Made by a program: the position numbers and the translations under genes. Shown in pieces: positions 47,152-58,500 of a DNA stretch of 64,000 bases. Every line of letters starts with the position of its first letter. The stretch's first letter is position 1. The notes under the pieces are model-generated. The model worked only from the letters and a program-made list of their open reading frames with translations, was not told where the DNA came from and searched no databases. Location of the stretch: positions 36,001 through 100,000 of the forward strand of contig JAKCWG010000447.1 in NCBI GenBank assembly GCA_021464415.1, written 5' to 3'. Source of the DNA: Lonicera japonica (Eukaryota > Streptophyta > Magnoliopsida > Dipsacales > Caprifoliaceae).

Positions 47152-47163
47152 GCTCTGATACCA
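47152..47163 (-). promoter_or_regulatory. Primer-binding site of the intact copia element
   Basis: TGGTATCAGAGC on the minus strand, complementary to the 3' end of initiator-Met tRNA. It abuts the 5' LTR with no spacer. Confidence 0.92.
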
Positions 47164-47403
47164 TAATAAATTGCAAAAGAGATTGGAAAACTAAGAAAGA
47201 TTAAACAATTGGAGAATGTTTTTCTTATATTCATTGTGCAGAATCATGGACATATATATACAAAAGAAAGAGCAAAATCCCTGATAATCACAAGCCTAAC
47301 ATATTGGGATCCTATATCAAAGGATTCTTTCCTAAACTAAAAAGGCAACAAATAAATGAAATAAATACACACAATCTGTAAATAATATACAAGATTTGTA
47401 ATA
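47164..47403 (-). repeat. 5' LTR of the intact copia element
   Basis: Partner of 42358-42597. It should contain the promoter and RNA start. A TATA-like TTTTGTATATATATG on the element strand lies at the same place as in the other LTR. Confidence 0.95.
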
Positions 47404-49529
47404 ATATCATATATAATAATACTATATTTATTGGCTTTATTTATTGAATAATTAAATTAGATGTATCAATATATATATATATATAGTTTGGACACTTCCA
47501 AAATTTAAAATTTATTAATACATCCAGTATAATTATTCGATAAATAAAGCAGGTAAAAATATCATTTTTACCATTCCTTAACATTTATCATTATATTCAA
47601 AAATTTAAATACGATTTAGTTAAGTTTGCCTCCCTTAAAATTTTAAATTAAAGCTAACTACTAGTATTAATCGTGTCCCTAACATTGAACAAAAATAATA
47701 TTAGCACAAAATTTGTTTCATTAATTTTAAAAAAAAGTGACTTTAGTAATTTAGTTTTAAAGTTACCCTTTTAAAAAAAAAATTATAGTTCCTTCCCTGC
47801 ATGTGTTTCATGGATATTTAGTCCAAAAATATATTTTTTATTAAAAAAATGGCATAACATCTAAATTAAAAGGTGAAAGAGACGCAGTTCAAATTTTAAT
47901 AAAATAAATAAAATTTTAAAGACGGAAATGAGAATAAAAGAAAATTTCATGCAGGGAAAATATCAATTACCCATTTTTCGCATAGCAGTTTAAGATGACG
48001 GTGCCTACTTAGTTGGTTCAACTTTATTAAGATGCAATATTTAAGTTTAAGTTTGAAAGCATATCACTTTTTATTTTTATTTATTTATTTAATTCTTTTT
48101 TTCTTCTTCTTTTTTTAAGTATTTGTGGATATTTGAGGCCATCCAACTAATTCGAGTTATTAATAATTTACTTCCTTAAAGTTTACTTGCTTTTACACTT
48201 TCATCCATAAAGTTCAGAAAATGGATTTTTTGTTTGAAAAAGTGACGGGACGTTTTAGTTAAAAAAAAACTAAGACGCAACTTAAATTTTAAATATTAAA
48301 ATTAGACGAATCTAATTTTAAAGACCGAAATGAGAAAGTTAGGAAACTTTAACAAGTAAAATGCCAATTGCCCATCCGTAGCATAGTGGTTAGGAAGAAA
48401 GTGCTTCCTTGGTGCGTCCGACTTTAATTATTTAGATGCATTATTATTTTGATGATTAATGACGCGGGTCTTTCACGTCCATTTCAACTTTATGTTATTT
48501 TCACGCGGGGTGCATTATTAGGCCCGTCTTCATTTCTCTTTGGAGTATCATATTAAATCATAAAATTATTTCTTTTATTAACAAACAATGATATTAATAT
48601 TTTAATATTTTAAAATTATTTTTAATGGCAAAAAAAATATTTAATAATTAAAAGATGTATAAATTCATAATATTAACTTACAAATACTTAAAAACACAAC
48701 ACATAAAAACTAGAAGCCTGAAAATTCTACAGCTAAACATGGCTTTCTATGTTGTTTTAGTGTTTTGTTTGGCTGCTTTTGCGAGTTTGATGTTAAAAAT
48801 AAAATGCACCAAGTAAAGCTTATCATATAGCAATCTGAAGTGGCCAATGAATGGAGACACCAGTTTATTCAAAGATGATTGTGAAAGGCACCTTTTGATT
48901 CAACATTATTCTACTCTAGCTCAAGCTCCCAATGAATGGAGACCATTTATTATATCATATATATAATAATACTATATTCATTGTCTTTATTTATAGAATA
49001 ATCAAACTGGATGTATCAATATATATATAGTTTGGACATTTTCAAAATTTAAAATTTGTTAATACACGCAGTATAATTATTCGATAAATAAAGCAGGCAA
49101 GAATATCATTTTTACCATCCCTAAACATTCACCATTATATTCAAAAATTTAAATGCGATTTAGTTAAGTTTGCCTCCCTTCAATTTTTAAAAGCTAACTA
49201 CTAGTATGTACGTGCTTCTAGTATTGAATAAAAATAATATTACCACAAATTTTGTTTCTTTAATTTTACAAAAAGTGACTTTTCTAATTTAGTATTAAAC
49301 TTTTCCTCTTCAAAAAAAATGTATATCTCTGCCCCTACATGTGGCACATGGATAATTAATAGAAAAATGGATTTTTAGTTCAAAAAAATAACGTGACATC
49401 TCAATTAAAAAGAGAAAAAAGAAGCAACTCAAACTTTAAATACCAAAATAAAAAAATGAAATTTTAAAGACCGGAATGATAATAAAAGCAAAGTTTATGC
49501 AGATAAAATGTTAATTACCCATTTGTTGA

Positions 49530-49598
49530 ACTTGAGATCATGCACCAAATCACTCAATCATAAGTATGCCCTTACCACTGAGGCAACCACTTGGGGTT
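49530..49598 (-). mobile_element. tRNA-like (SINE-like) fragment
   Basis: On the minus strand GTGGTTGCCTCAGTGGTAAG followed by GGCATACTTATGATTGAG looks like a tRNA-derived A-box head, and TGATCTCAAGTTCAA stands where a B box would be expected. Cut on one side by the LTR at 49601. Confidence 0.3.
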
Positions 49599-49600
49599 AT

Positions 49601-51165
49601 TGCAGACACCCCAATCCATGACCTCGCAAGAACCCTAAAACTTTTGGAAAAACACCTCTTGGAGTCGGGGCTTACCCACACACTATAAACTCTTTGGGAA
49701 GTTTAGTTGTCCAAACAAACCTTTTTCTAAAAGGGTTTGTCCCACGATAGACCCCTATTTATTGCGTGGCAAGTTTCTCAAACACATACCATCCACTTTC
49801 TGACACATCAGTTTGTTACGAATATCACTTCAGCTGTATGTTGTGCGATATATGGCCATTTGTCGCACAACATTTCCATCTTCTTGTGAAATGTCATGCG
49901 ACAAACCCTCCTGGGCACTATAAATATGCCAACACCACCAGGGGTTTGAGGACAACAACATTGCCTTAAAAAGTGATATTAGTCTTTCTAAATTTCTAAT
50001 TTTTTCAAATGTCATTAAGTTCAAATTATAGTCTCGTCTAATTCTCAAGGAATTCCCAAGTCATTTCTCCACCCGATGTGTTGTATTCTAGAGTTGAATT
50101 CTCGAAAATATCTAGAGAAAAAAAGCTAATATATGTCAAAATATCTTCTGTCTTATTATATTTTCTATCTTTCTTTCTTATATATTGTCAGGAAGGTAAC
50201 TAAAGTCTATTTTAGTGATTAAATCTATGTACTTGTTTTATCGTAGCCATCCTTACTAGTAAATTGTTATATCTGTTGTTCTGTTAATTTTCTAATTAGA
50301 TAAACTTATTGTCAAGTTACTGATAATTTACCATTTTCAATCAAAAAAAGAATTTTTAAAAATAAACCTGATAAAAACATTTGCAAAAACCAGAAGAAGT
50401 AAAGCCATTTATTATTCGGATAAAATAAGTTTTCAAAACCAGGACTAATAAAGTTTACTTAGGAATTAAAACTCGGTTATGTTATGTCTTTCATATAGAC
50501 TATACTATACTTGACACACTCTCCTCAAGAGTTAAATTCCATATCAAATCAATTCTGATAAGATCCGATCTAATCTAAATTAACCGAATGAGATAATTGA
50601 TATTGTTATCTAAGGAAACAAAATCGAATCACTCTCATTTCAAACCAGATAATATAAATTTATGTCACTAGTAATCAGACTTCAATAAAACCAAAACATC
50701 GGATCACGGAATATAATGTTTTTAACATTTTCCCCATTTTTCCCCAGAATTAGGTTTTCATGAGATATTTTCAGAAAGTAGTAGAATATCGGTAAAAGCA
50801 TCTAAGTTTCCAAACATAGAATAAACATATAAGACCACTAGAGATCGAAAGGGCGGAATAGGTGCTTAACATTTTTTCAATCCGTAATACAGTTCCCGAA
50901 CCTATAAAATCCTGGTTTCGTGACAAACGTGTATGGAAAAGGCTTATTTGTAGCCTTTCTCTTCACACCTCTCTTTTTTCTGTTTTCTCGTAAGACGTAC
51001 TGGTGACTTTGAAATGAACCGTCCTATATCTAGAATATGATAGAGGGACACATGATATGAATTATCTACACATAGAAGCAAATGAAATAATGAAATTTCT
51101 TCCAAACATTTCAGACTCCCAAACTAGAGCTTGAGACCTGGGAGTAGCATTTGCGGATTCTCACA
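49601..51165 (+). mobile_element. Solo LTR, TGCAGACACCCC family, TSD GTTAT (copy 2)
   Basis: It starts TGCAGACACCCCAATCC and ends GGATTCTCACA, with GTTAT on both sides (49596-49600 and 51166-51170), a perfect 5-bp duplication. 1565 bp, no coding region. It is the opposite orientation of copy 1 (11513-13038) and defines the family ends. Shared landmarks with copy 1 include GACCTCGCAAGAACCCTAA and, near the far end, GACGTACTGG(T)GACT. A TATA-like CTATTTATTGCG is at 49757. Confidence 0.85.
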
Positions 51166-51690
51166 GTTATGTATATTACTTTTATTTAAAACTAGGTATT
51201 GTCTGTGCCAAAAGGTAGTTCAACATAAAAATATTAATAAGGAAACAATTGTCCCCACCCTTTAAATTTTAAAAGAATTTCTACTTTACCATTAAAGGTA
51301 CTTCTAAAAATAACAAATATGTACATACAAGTTAAGCTTGACTCTCTTAATTTTTTAAAAGCTAACTACTAGCATTAATTCCCCCCCCCCCCCCTTAATA
51401 TTGAAATATGATATTAGTACTAAATTTTCTTCATTAATTATGCAGAAAGTGTAGTAATTTAATACTAATTAAACTTGATACTCTATCCAAAAACTGAATT
51501 CTTTGTTCAAAAAAATTAACTTGACATAATTTAAAATGAAATGAAACGCAAATCAAATTTTAAGTATCAAAATAAAATGAATTGAACTTTAAAAATCTAA
51601 ATGATAAAACAAGCGAAATTTAAGTGACTAAACTCCATTTTGATGCATTATTGTCTTGACGATTTATGAAGCGGGTTTTCGACATTCACA

Positions 51691-52872
51691 AGGGATTTAT
51701 TACTCCTGAAGTCTTCTTCATAAACTTATTTGGTCTTTTACTTATTTGTCTTTTAAATAACTTCTTAAATTATAAAAAAAAATTAGAAATCTTCATTCTC
51801 GATCATTCATATAAAATTTTGGGAATAATACAAAATAACAATTCTCAGCCAAAATAATTTTATGCCAAATTAAAAGCAATAAAAATGAGATGGTTTGCTT
51901 TGAAAAAGGAACTGGAAATAACATCTTTCAAAATTTTATTGTTTTATTGGAATTTAGTATTTATATCTGGAGGAGTAAAAAGAAACTAATTTGATGTCCA
52001 ACAATATTCTCTTACTACATAAAACCCGTATTATGCATGAGAATATGTAAAATCTGTTGCATTATAATGTTGTGCGAGATAAAAATTAAATATGGACTTT
52101 TGGTCAAGGCCTACCTTGGAAGTTCAGTGTTGTGGCCAGCCCATAATTAAAGCCCAGTCACTTTCATTACAAATGAAGGATTATCTAGCTAAGTAATATG
52201 TGTTTGCATGCTAGCTGACCATGAATCAATTGTTTTAGTGTGCCGACCAACATGACCCAACTAAAGGAAGACTGACCAACTTTGGTTGGCCAACAAAGAG
52301 GGGATAACTAAGCTGGAAGATAAGTCACTGGAAATAACTACTTTAACAAATGTGCACATAGTTAAGGACAACTGGTATCTTGGAGTAGTGCCCAATCTTA
52401 CCTTTTATACTAATTTTAATACATCTCAAACCTTAATGTAATCCTATCATCTATATATAAATTATAAGAGGGGAAAGCCACAGCAAAATTGATTAATTTT
52501 CAATATTGCCTACACTCACTCCCACGCCTTTTTCACTTATTCCCAAGTAAAACCTTAATTTGCTATTCTATTTCTCTTAAGCTTTTAAGCTAAGATAATC
52601 ATTACAAGTACAAGGGAAAATATAATGTCGGATTGGGAATTAAAGCCATTGGAGGAACCTACCCCCCCAAAAAAATCTGGGCTTATCTCTGTTTTACTAC
52701 TCTTAAGTTTATCATCATAGTTCATCTTCTTCATCTTTAATTTATGGTTGCCAAACAAACAAACTGGGTTGATTTTCTTTAAAATGGTCCTGATTAACTT
52801 TTAGCCACCCATAGAATTTAACAAAAACAGGTCGTACCAATATATATGTCTAAAAAACTATAGAAAATCATA

Positions 52873-52907
<35 letters not shown>

Positions 52908-53430
52908 AAGCAATTGGGGGGGGGGGTACTTCCCACTAGAGCTTGTGGTGGATACCTCTTTATTTTACTGCGTTTTTGTTGTATTTAAAGGAAATAATTC
53001 TTGAAATATTGCTTTACAAACTATATCATGCATGTTGAATATTATACTCACATGATGTTGCCACTAATTTTTGGTAAATAATAATGTAGTATAACATATT
53101 ATGATACACATGCACACACTCTATTAGACCTGTCAAAAAATTGTAATATTCTATGTCTAACTACTATTTATATTTTCAATACAAGAAAATGAATTTCATA
53201 AAATAGTGCCATCACAATATAATGCCATTACTTGTGATTATTGTAAGAAAAATTGGGCTTCAATCCATTTAATATGAAAGGATCACAAAATCCAGATTAA
53301 AGATCGAGACTAAATTATGGATTTAATTATATAACCTTTAAATAGTGATATAAAGTTTATGGGTTTTACGGTGTACTTTATGAAAGATATTGATAGCTTC
53401 ATAGCAATATTGGTTAACCAAATAAGAATA
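51691..53430. other. AT-rich intergenic sequence; weak LTR-like stretch
   Basis: No gene. 52130-52640 has features of an LTR promoter (CTATATATAAATTATAAGAGG at about 52451 and a leader-like stretch) but no paired ends. (TA)n lies at 52867-52903 and a G homopolymer at about 52916-52926. Confidence 0.35.
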
Positions 53431-53693
53431 AGAGAAAATGGGTTATAAGTACCTTTTCCATAATTATATTCAAAATAAGGACACCTTATTATTCTAAACT
53501 AGGTAGAGTACTTCCTCCAGAATTTGTTTTAGCCACAAGGACAATTTCCAAATATTTGTTCATTAAACGGATACATTCCTTTTTTTGAATGGTCAATTAT
53601 ACCTCCACTATAATATTTTATTTCTTTATTACCATTGGTGGTTATTAAGCCTCACTAACTTCTTTCGCCACCACCGCCCACATGGATTCCAGT

Positions 53694-54094
53694 TGTAATG
53701 ACCCAAAATATCCCACATCGCTAGTGTACTGAAAAGGTCCTTGATATATATGTGGGAACAATGAACCTAACTTATAACTTGGGTTATCTATTTTTCAGGA
53801 GAACCCATGTGGTTATATATGGTATCAGAGCGGAGTCAGGACCACTACCACGTGAGGTGTGAATATTGTGGGTCGAGTTTGTGCGGCTGACGGCATGCGG
53901 ATAGTTATGGCCGATTCATTGTGTGTGATCCCGGCCTAACGAGGATGTTAGGGATTTAATGGGAGGAGATTGTAATGACCCGAAATATCCCACATCACTA
54001 GTGTAATACGAAGGTCCTTGGTATATATGTGGGAACAATGAATTGAACTTATAACTTGGGCTGGCCATTTTGGGTGAGAGCTCAGGTAGTTACA
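53694..54094 (+). mobile_element. TRIM (miniature LTR retrotransposon), TSD CCAGT
   Basis: The two ~125-bp LTRs (53694-53819 and 53971-54094) begin TGTAATGACCC(A/G)AAATATCC. The 3' LTR ends in TTACA. Immediately inside the first LTR is TGGTATCAGAGC, a Met-tRNA primer site, and before the second is GGGAGGAGA, a purine tract. CCAGT flanks the whole 401 bp (53689-53693 and 54095-54099). About 150 bp of internal DNA have no coding capacity. It must have been mobilised by another element's proteins. It does not look like the known Cassandra TRIM by its LTR start, but I cannot test that here. Confidence 0.93.
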
Positions 54095-54169
54095 CCAGTG
54101 GCCACTCCGACGAGAATTTTTATATAATGCAAAAAAAAATTGCACTAACATATACATCTTTAATTGCTT

Positions 54170-54570
54170 GCAGATTTAGGGCAAAAAAGAATTTATACAA
54201 AAAATTATATCTCAATTTATCTACGGATTTTGTGCAAAAGCATATTTGCACTAAAATTTTTAACATTAATTATTTACGGATTTAGTGCAAAAGCAGTTTT
54301 GCACAAAAAATATATCATGAGTTCCTTGAGAATTTAGTGCAAAAACATATTTGCACTAAAATATGTATCATTTGATGCTTGTGTATTTAGTGCAAAAATG
54401 GATTTGCACTAAAATATGTATGATTTATTGATTGAGGATTTAATGCAAAAACAAATTTTCATTAAAAAAAGATCATGAGTTGCTTGAGGATTTAATGCAA
54501 AAACATATTTGTACTAGACTACGCATCGTTAGTCGCAACTGATTTAGTGCAAAAACAGATTTGCAGTACC
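54170..54570. repeat. Array of TTTAGTGCAAA inverted motifs in element C
   Basis: About seven units of 57-60 bp. Each has TTTAGTGCAAA, a spacer of about 6-7 bp, and TTTGCACTAAA, linked by ATATGTATCATTT(G/A)...TTGAGGA-type sequence. Each unit can fold into an 11-bp stem. Confidence 0.8.
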
Positions 54571-54687
54571 CATGCTAAAGCTCCGGTGAGGTCATAATAC
54601 TCCGGTAATGGATGCTAGAGTCCTGGACGGTAAAGTGTCATTCCCCTAAATATAATTATAGAGGAAACCCTTTTAGCTCATTGCCTC

Positions 54688-55500
54688 ATAAATATACTCA
54701 TAAACAATATAAAGTGTTTCGCTTTAAGTTGAACTGTTAATGGGTAGAATTTACCTATTCTATAAATAACTTGGTTCATTCTCTCACAAAATAATTCGTT
54801 CAATTAAGTTTAGCCTAGTCTCGTTGAAAGGCTTTGAGCAAAAGGTCTGACTCTTTTGTTGTGTTTTAAATAAGTGTATGCTAATATTATGAATTTATAA
54901 ATATCTCACAATTATTTTATACTTTTAATACGATTATATTTATACTAGTAAATTCAACTCGGTGTTGAATGCAAATCATAATAGGCTTAAATCTTCACAG
55001 GCCAAAGAAAATACAATAAGCCCAATGCATGTAATTCCATTATGAAAAGTACCAAATTGATGAATTTGAAGATAAATTCTGCTATAAAGAAGAAAAAAAA
55101 AAGGCAACAGAAAAATGAATAACAATTGGATATATAACAAAAACATAACCTATTTACACTTCAAGCTTAAAAAAAATTGGTATGGTACTGTGTATTACCA
55201 AAAAAATAAGCTTCAAAAAACAGTGGGCTTTTGTAATTATAGGTATATGCAAAATTGAAAATCAAAACAAACTTAAAAATTATAACTAAATAAAGAAAAA
55301 AAAAACCCCATATCAACACAACAAAACAAAACAATTAAAAGGAAAGCAAAATCCACCGTAGCACAAAACAAGCTCATATCCACTATCCAACGATGGCTGC
55401 CTAGGCACAATATCTAGCAATCTCCATGCAATATCCAACAGTGGCACAACTAAAAGCTAAAATAGTTGGCATGCAAAAACATAAAACTAAAAGTCTAAAT
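54688..55500. other. AT-rich intergenic sequence, no gene seen
   Basis: No recognised features beyond A-rich tracts. Confidence 0.45.
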
Positions 55501-55950
55501 TATAAGTTAAAGTTACAAGCCAAACTCCAATTCAAAACCAAATAAAATATCCAGTTCTTCTGCGAACGAGGCATTGAACTTGCAGAAGATTGAGAGATCA
55601 CACCTACATTAAAAATGAAAAATAAAAATAATGAAACACATTAGTTTCATTTAGAACAGTAATTGAAGGTGGATACTGAATATCAACTTAAATACTTAAT
55701 AACAAAAATCATTACATAAATTAAAGCATATCTTACTTGATTCCATGTCTTCCATCTCATTATAAAATTGAAGTATCTTGTCCATTGGTTCGTTATAGAA
55801 GCTTAATTCATTCGTTTTAAGCCAAGCACTAGTACAAACTAATGTCTCTGCCATTCTAGGAGTTAAGAATGCCCTAAAATGATCCACTACCCTCCTCCTT
55901 GAACTAAATGTATTCTCACGTGCAATGGTGGAAATGGATATTGTAAAAAT
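55501..55950 (-). pseudogene. hAT transposase C-terminal fragment
   Basis: The minus-strand frame reads SISTIARENTFSSRRRVVDH then FRAFLTPRMAETLVCTSAWL, the hAT dimerisation region conserved in plant hAT and RICESLEEPER/DAYSLEEPER-type proteins. It continues KTNELSFYNEPMDKILQFYN then EMEDMESSK. A GTAAGATATG after ESS(K) and a TTTTTAATGTAG before 55604 could be an intron, with a small exon (GVISQSSASSMPRSQKN) beyond. No BED finger, no catalytic domain and no terminal repeats are visible nearby, so this is a relic of a hAT element or of a domesticated gene copy. The internal start codon offers no functional protein. Confidence 0.7.
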
Positions 55951-58500
55951 ATCCTAGGTAATTTTTGGAAGGAGTGAGAATTTTATTATATTCCTTTTCT
56001 ACTAATCCTACAATTAAAACTTAAAGCTTTTACAATCACTCTCATTTAATCCTAAACTGCATACTAACATTCAAAAAACACCCTCATTATAAATTTAAAC
56101 GAAAAAAAGGGGAAAAAAAAGAAAGAAAATAAAGAAGGTCCTCTCTGTATTTTCGAAGCATGCCAAATTCAATGAATTTCTTTCATCATTGAATTTTAAA
56201 AATATAAAGATGTATTACTTAATTATTAGGATTAAAGAATTAAAATTTTGTTTTAGGAATTTATTTTTCTTTATACTTCTTTATTTTTTTTTATTCTTTT
56301 TGGAATGTAATCAATTAACGAAGATAATTAGGTGTTTGTTTTGTTTAAAGGAATGGAGTTTAGTAATAATGGATGTGGATTTTGAAACAACAAAGATAAT
56401 CAGTAATTTCGCTGGAATTTTAGGTGTAAGAACATTATGCCTACAAAGAGATGTTTAAAATGAGTTTAGTGACTTGTTTGGCTTTGTAAATATTGGTGGT
56501 TAGTATAAAGGAATTGAAAGAATTTAGTGAGGTGAGTTGCAAGTTTCTCTAAATTGGGGTGAGAAAAATAAATTGGTGGGTTCATTTAAGCAAACCCAAC
56601 CTAGTAATCGGTGGCAGAGAGAGAATGTCAATGGGGGAGAGAGAGAAATTAAAGAAAGATAATATTTTGTTTGGCAATCGAAAAATAGTTGGGGCGAGTT
56701 TACATGATTTTGTAAGATTTGATTAGGTGAGTTTAATGTTTTTTAAATAGGGGTGAGTTGAATAATTTTGTGGGTGTATTTAAAAACACTTTTTAAAATA
56801 GGGTGTTACTATGGGCATTCCATAAAACATACTTTAGCACTCCAAAAGAACTTTTAGGAACACAAAAGCATTACCAACAATCATGAAAACGTGTCTCTAA
56901 ATGTTATTGTGGAATGAAATAATACTTTTATGGAGTGCTAATATTCACAGACTTTGAAAATACAAACATACAAGAAGTTGATGAGTTAAAAGGAAATATG
57001 GATATTTGGAAGGGCAGTACCTTAACGGATGGAAAATAAAGCACCGGCTGTAATTAAGAATGAATAACAAAACAACTTGTGTAATTTATGTCATCTCTGA
57101 TGGTAATTTCTACCAATCCAAATTTGTATAATTGAAATCCAAAGTACTAAAAATTATCTCTAATGGTAGTTTCTATATCCATTTCCATATGATGTGGCAA
57201 TTGAGTCGCATGGAAAATTTCTATCAACATTTTTACATGGAAACAAATAAATGGACCCTGGAATTATTTAAACAATAAAATTAGTTATATTTTTTAAGAT
57301 GAGGCGCCACCTCATAAGAAAGTAAGATATAGAAAACAAAATTTTAGATTATTGCTTTTAGAATTTTCTATCAACACAATTATACTACGAAATAGATACA
57401 TAAATTTAGTAAATATATAATGACACGTAGGATATAAATGATTTTTCAGAAAAAGCCATTGGAGATGGCCTTAGGAAGTACTAAGATAAAGGAAATTGTT
57501 CATATGGGTGAGCAATAGAAAGAGAAAATACAATTAATGACATTATTAGGTAAAGTAATTGAAAATGGTTAAAGATGGCATTAATTGCATCTACTTCCTC
57601 TGTAATACAAAGTACTTGGGTGTAACCCACCCGATACGTGGACGCTTTTACCATAGTTGACTAAATTGCAATATGTCCGACTCCAGCTCGCTTATTGAAT
57701 ATAATTACAAAAGACATAAGAAGCAAAAGAAACTAAGTGGGCAACAAAGGGGCCTATCAATTTTTCTAACAAGTTCTTCTATCAGGCAATTAATCAAACT
57801 CTACATTAAAGGTTTAGTCTATTGTCATTGCTAGCAAGACAGTGAAGCAACAACATAGACATTATGAAATGAATAATTAACTTACCAATTGATCACAAAC
57901 TCATGTAATATAGAAACAAATGAATCATCATTAGCTTCACAAAGTTCGTAGTAAATTAAGAATATACTTAATAAAAGAAGCCTTGGAAGATATTAGATTA
58001 ACAGAAATATCATGGATCTTGAACTCTAGTAAGAAAAGAAAGTCTTAACATTATCACGGAGAGGACAGAGAGACGCAATCAAGAGGGAGAGGATATTAAG
58101 GCCTGTGATGGTATTTGCTTGAGTGAATAAGATAATTGTTGCCCAAAAGCTTTAGTTCAAGGGACATTGGCCCTTACTTTCCACTTGGAAGATATTGTGA
58201 GTTCCATTTTACTTGTAGAATTTGTAATATTTTCAAAGGAAGAGACTTTAGACCTTTTTTTGGGCCAAGGGAAAAAAGCTCAGAACCAAACAACTTATAG
58301 AGCTATAAAGGAAGCATGCATATGATTTCTCTCACATAGAAGTGTTCATCTCACTCACTCATGTCCACATGTGGCTGAGATTATATTCAACTACATCACG
58401 AGTATAAATGATTTCGGATCGTGGGGCAACTATGGAGGCTACAAAGGAGCCATCTCCATTCACTATTTTTCATTCAAATAAAGGCCAATAACCTAAAAAT
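55951..58500. other. Intergenic sequence, no gene seen
   Basis: No domain or repeat was recognised. Local purine- or thymine-rich stretches only. Confidence 0.45.

Larger units (their letters stand above)
42358..47403 (-). mobile_element. Intact young Ty1/copia retrotransposon, TSD ATATC, TA...TA termini
   Basis: The 240-bp LTRs at 42358-42597 and 47164-47403 differ at one base by eye. ATATC flanks both sides (42353-42357 and 47404-47408). On the coding strand each LTR begins TATTACAAATCTTG and ends CAATTTATTA, so the ends are TA...TA rather than TG...CA. The primer-binding site TGGTATCAGAGC touches the 5' LTR and the purine tract CTTGAGGGGGAG touches the 3' LTR. One uninterrupted 1501-codon ORF lies between. 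An unoccupied homologous site is seen at about 48951. All parts needed for autonomous movement appear present. Confidence 0.95.
40501..51690. repeat. Duplicated low-complexity macro-repeat with tRNA-like boxes
   Basis: The blocks starting CTAGTATTAATCGTGTCCC (about 40565 and 47660), TAGCATAGTGGTTAGG (41786 and 48379) and GATAAATAAAGCAGG (47532 and 49083), and related blocks at 41170, 49190 and 51240, recur in the same order. The repeat predates the copia (42358-47403) and solo LTR (49601-51165) insertions, which split its units. Removing the copia, the two tRNA-like blocks are about 1.54 kb apart. 41681-42083 and 48274-48676 look identical over about 403 bp, while sequence on both sides differs by roughly 8-10%. 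No coding potential apart from the inserted copia. Confidence 0.7.
53431..54687. mobile_element. MULE-like non-autonomous element with palindrome array (C)
   Basis: The left end AGAGAAAATGGGTTATAAGT and the reversed right end GAGGCAATGAGCTAAAAGG match the two ends of elements A and B. The next 40 bp inward (TATAATTATATTTAGGGG and TAATTATATTCAAAATAAGG) are also inversely similar. ATAAGAATA and ATAAATATA at the flanks agree at 7 of 9 positions, fitting a 9-bp Mutator-type duplication. Inside are a GC-richer block (CTTTCGCCACCACCGCCCAC), the TRIM (53694-54094) and a palindrome array. No transposase. Confidence 0.6.

Noticed and set aside
52130..52640. Complete LTR
   Set aside because: Promoter-like sequence only; no matching ends, purine tract, primer site or target duplication could be found.
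54170..54570. CRISPR-like or satellite array
   Set aside because: The units are ~58 bp near-copies including their linkers, inside the inverted repeats of element C; better explained as a transposon-internal array.
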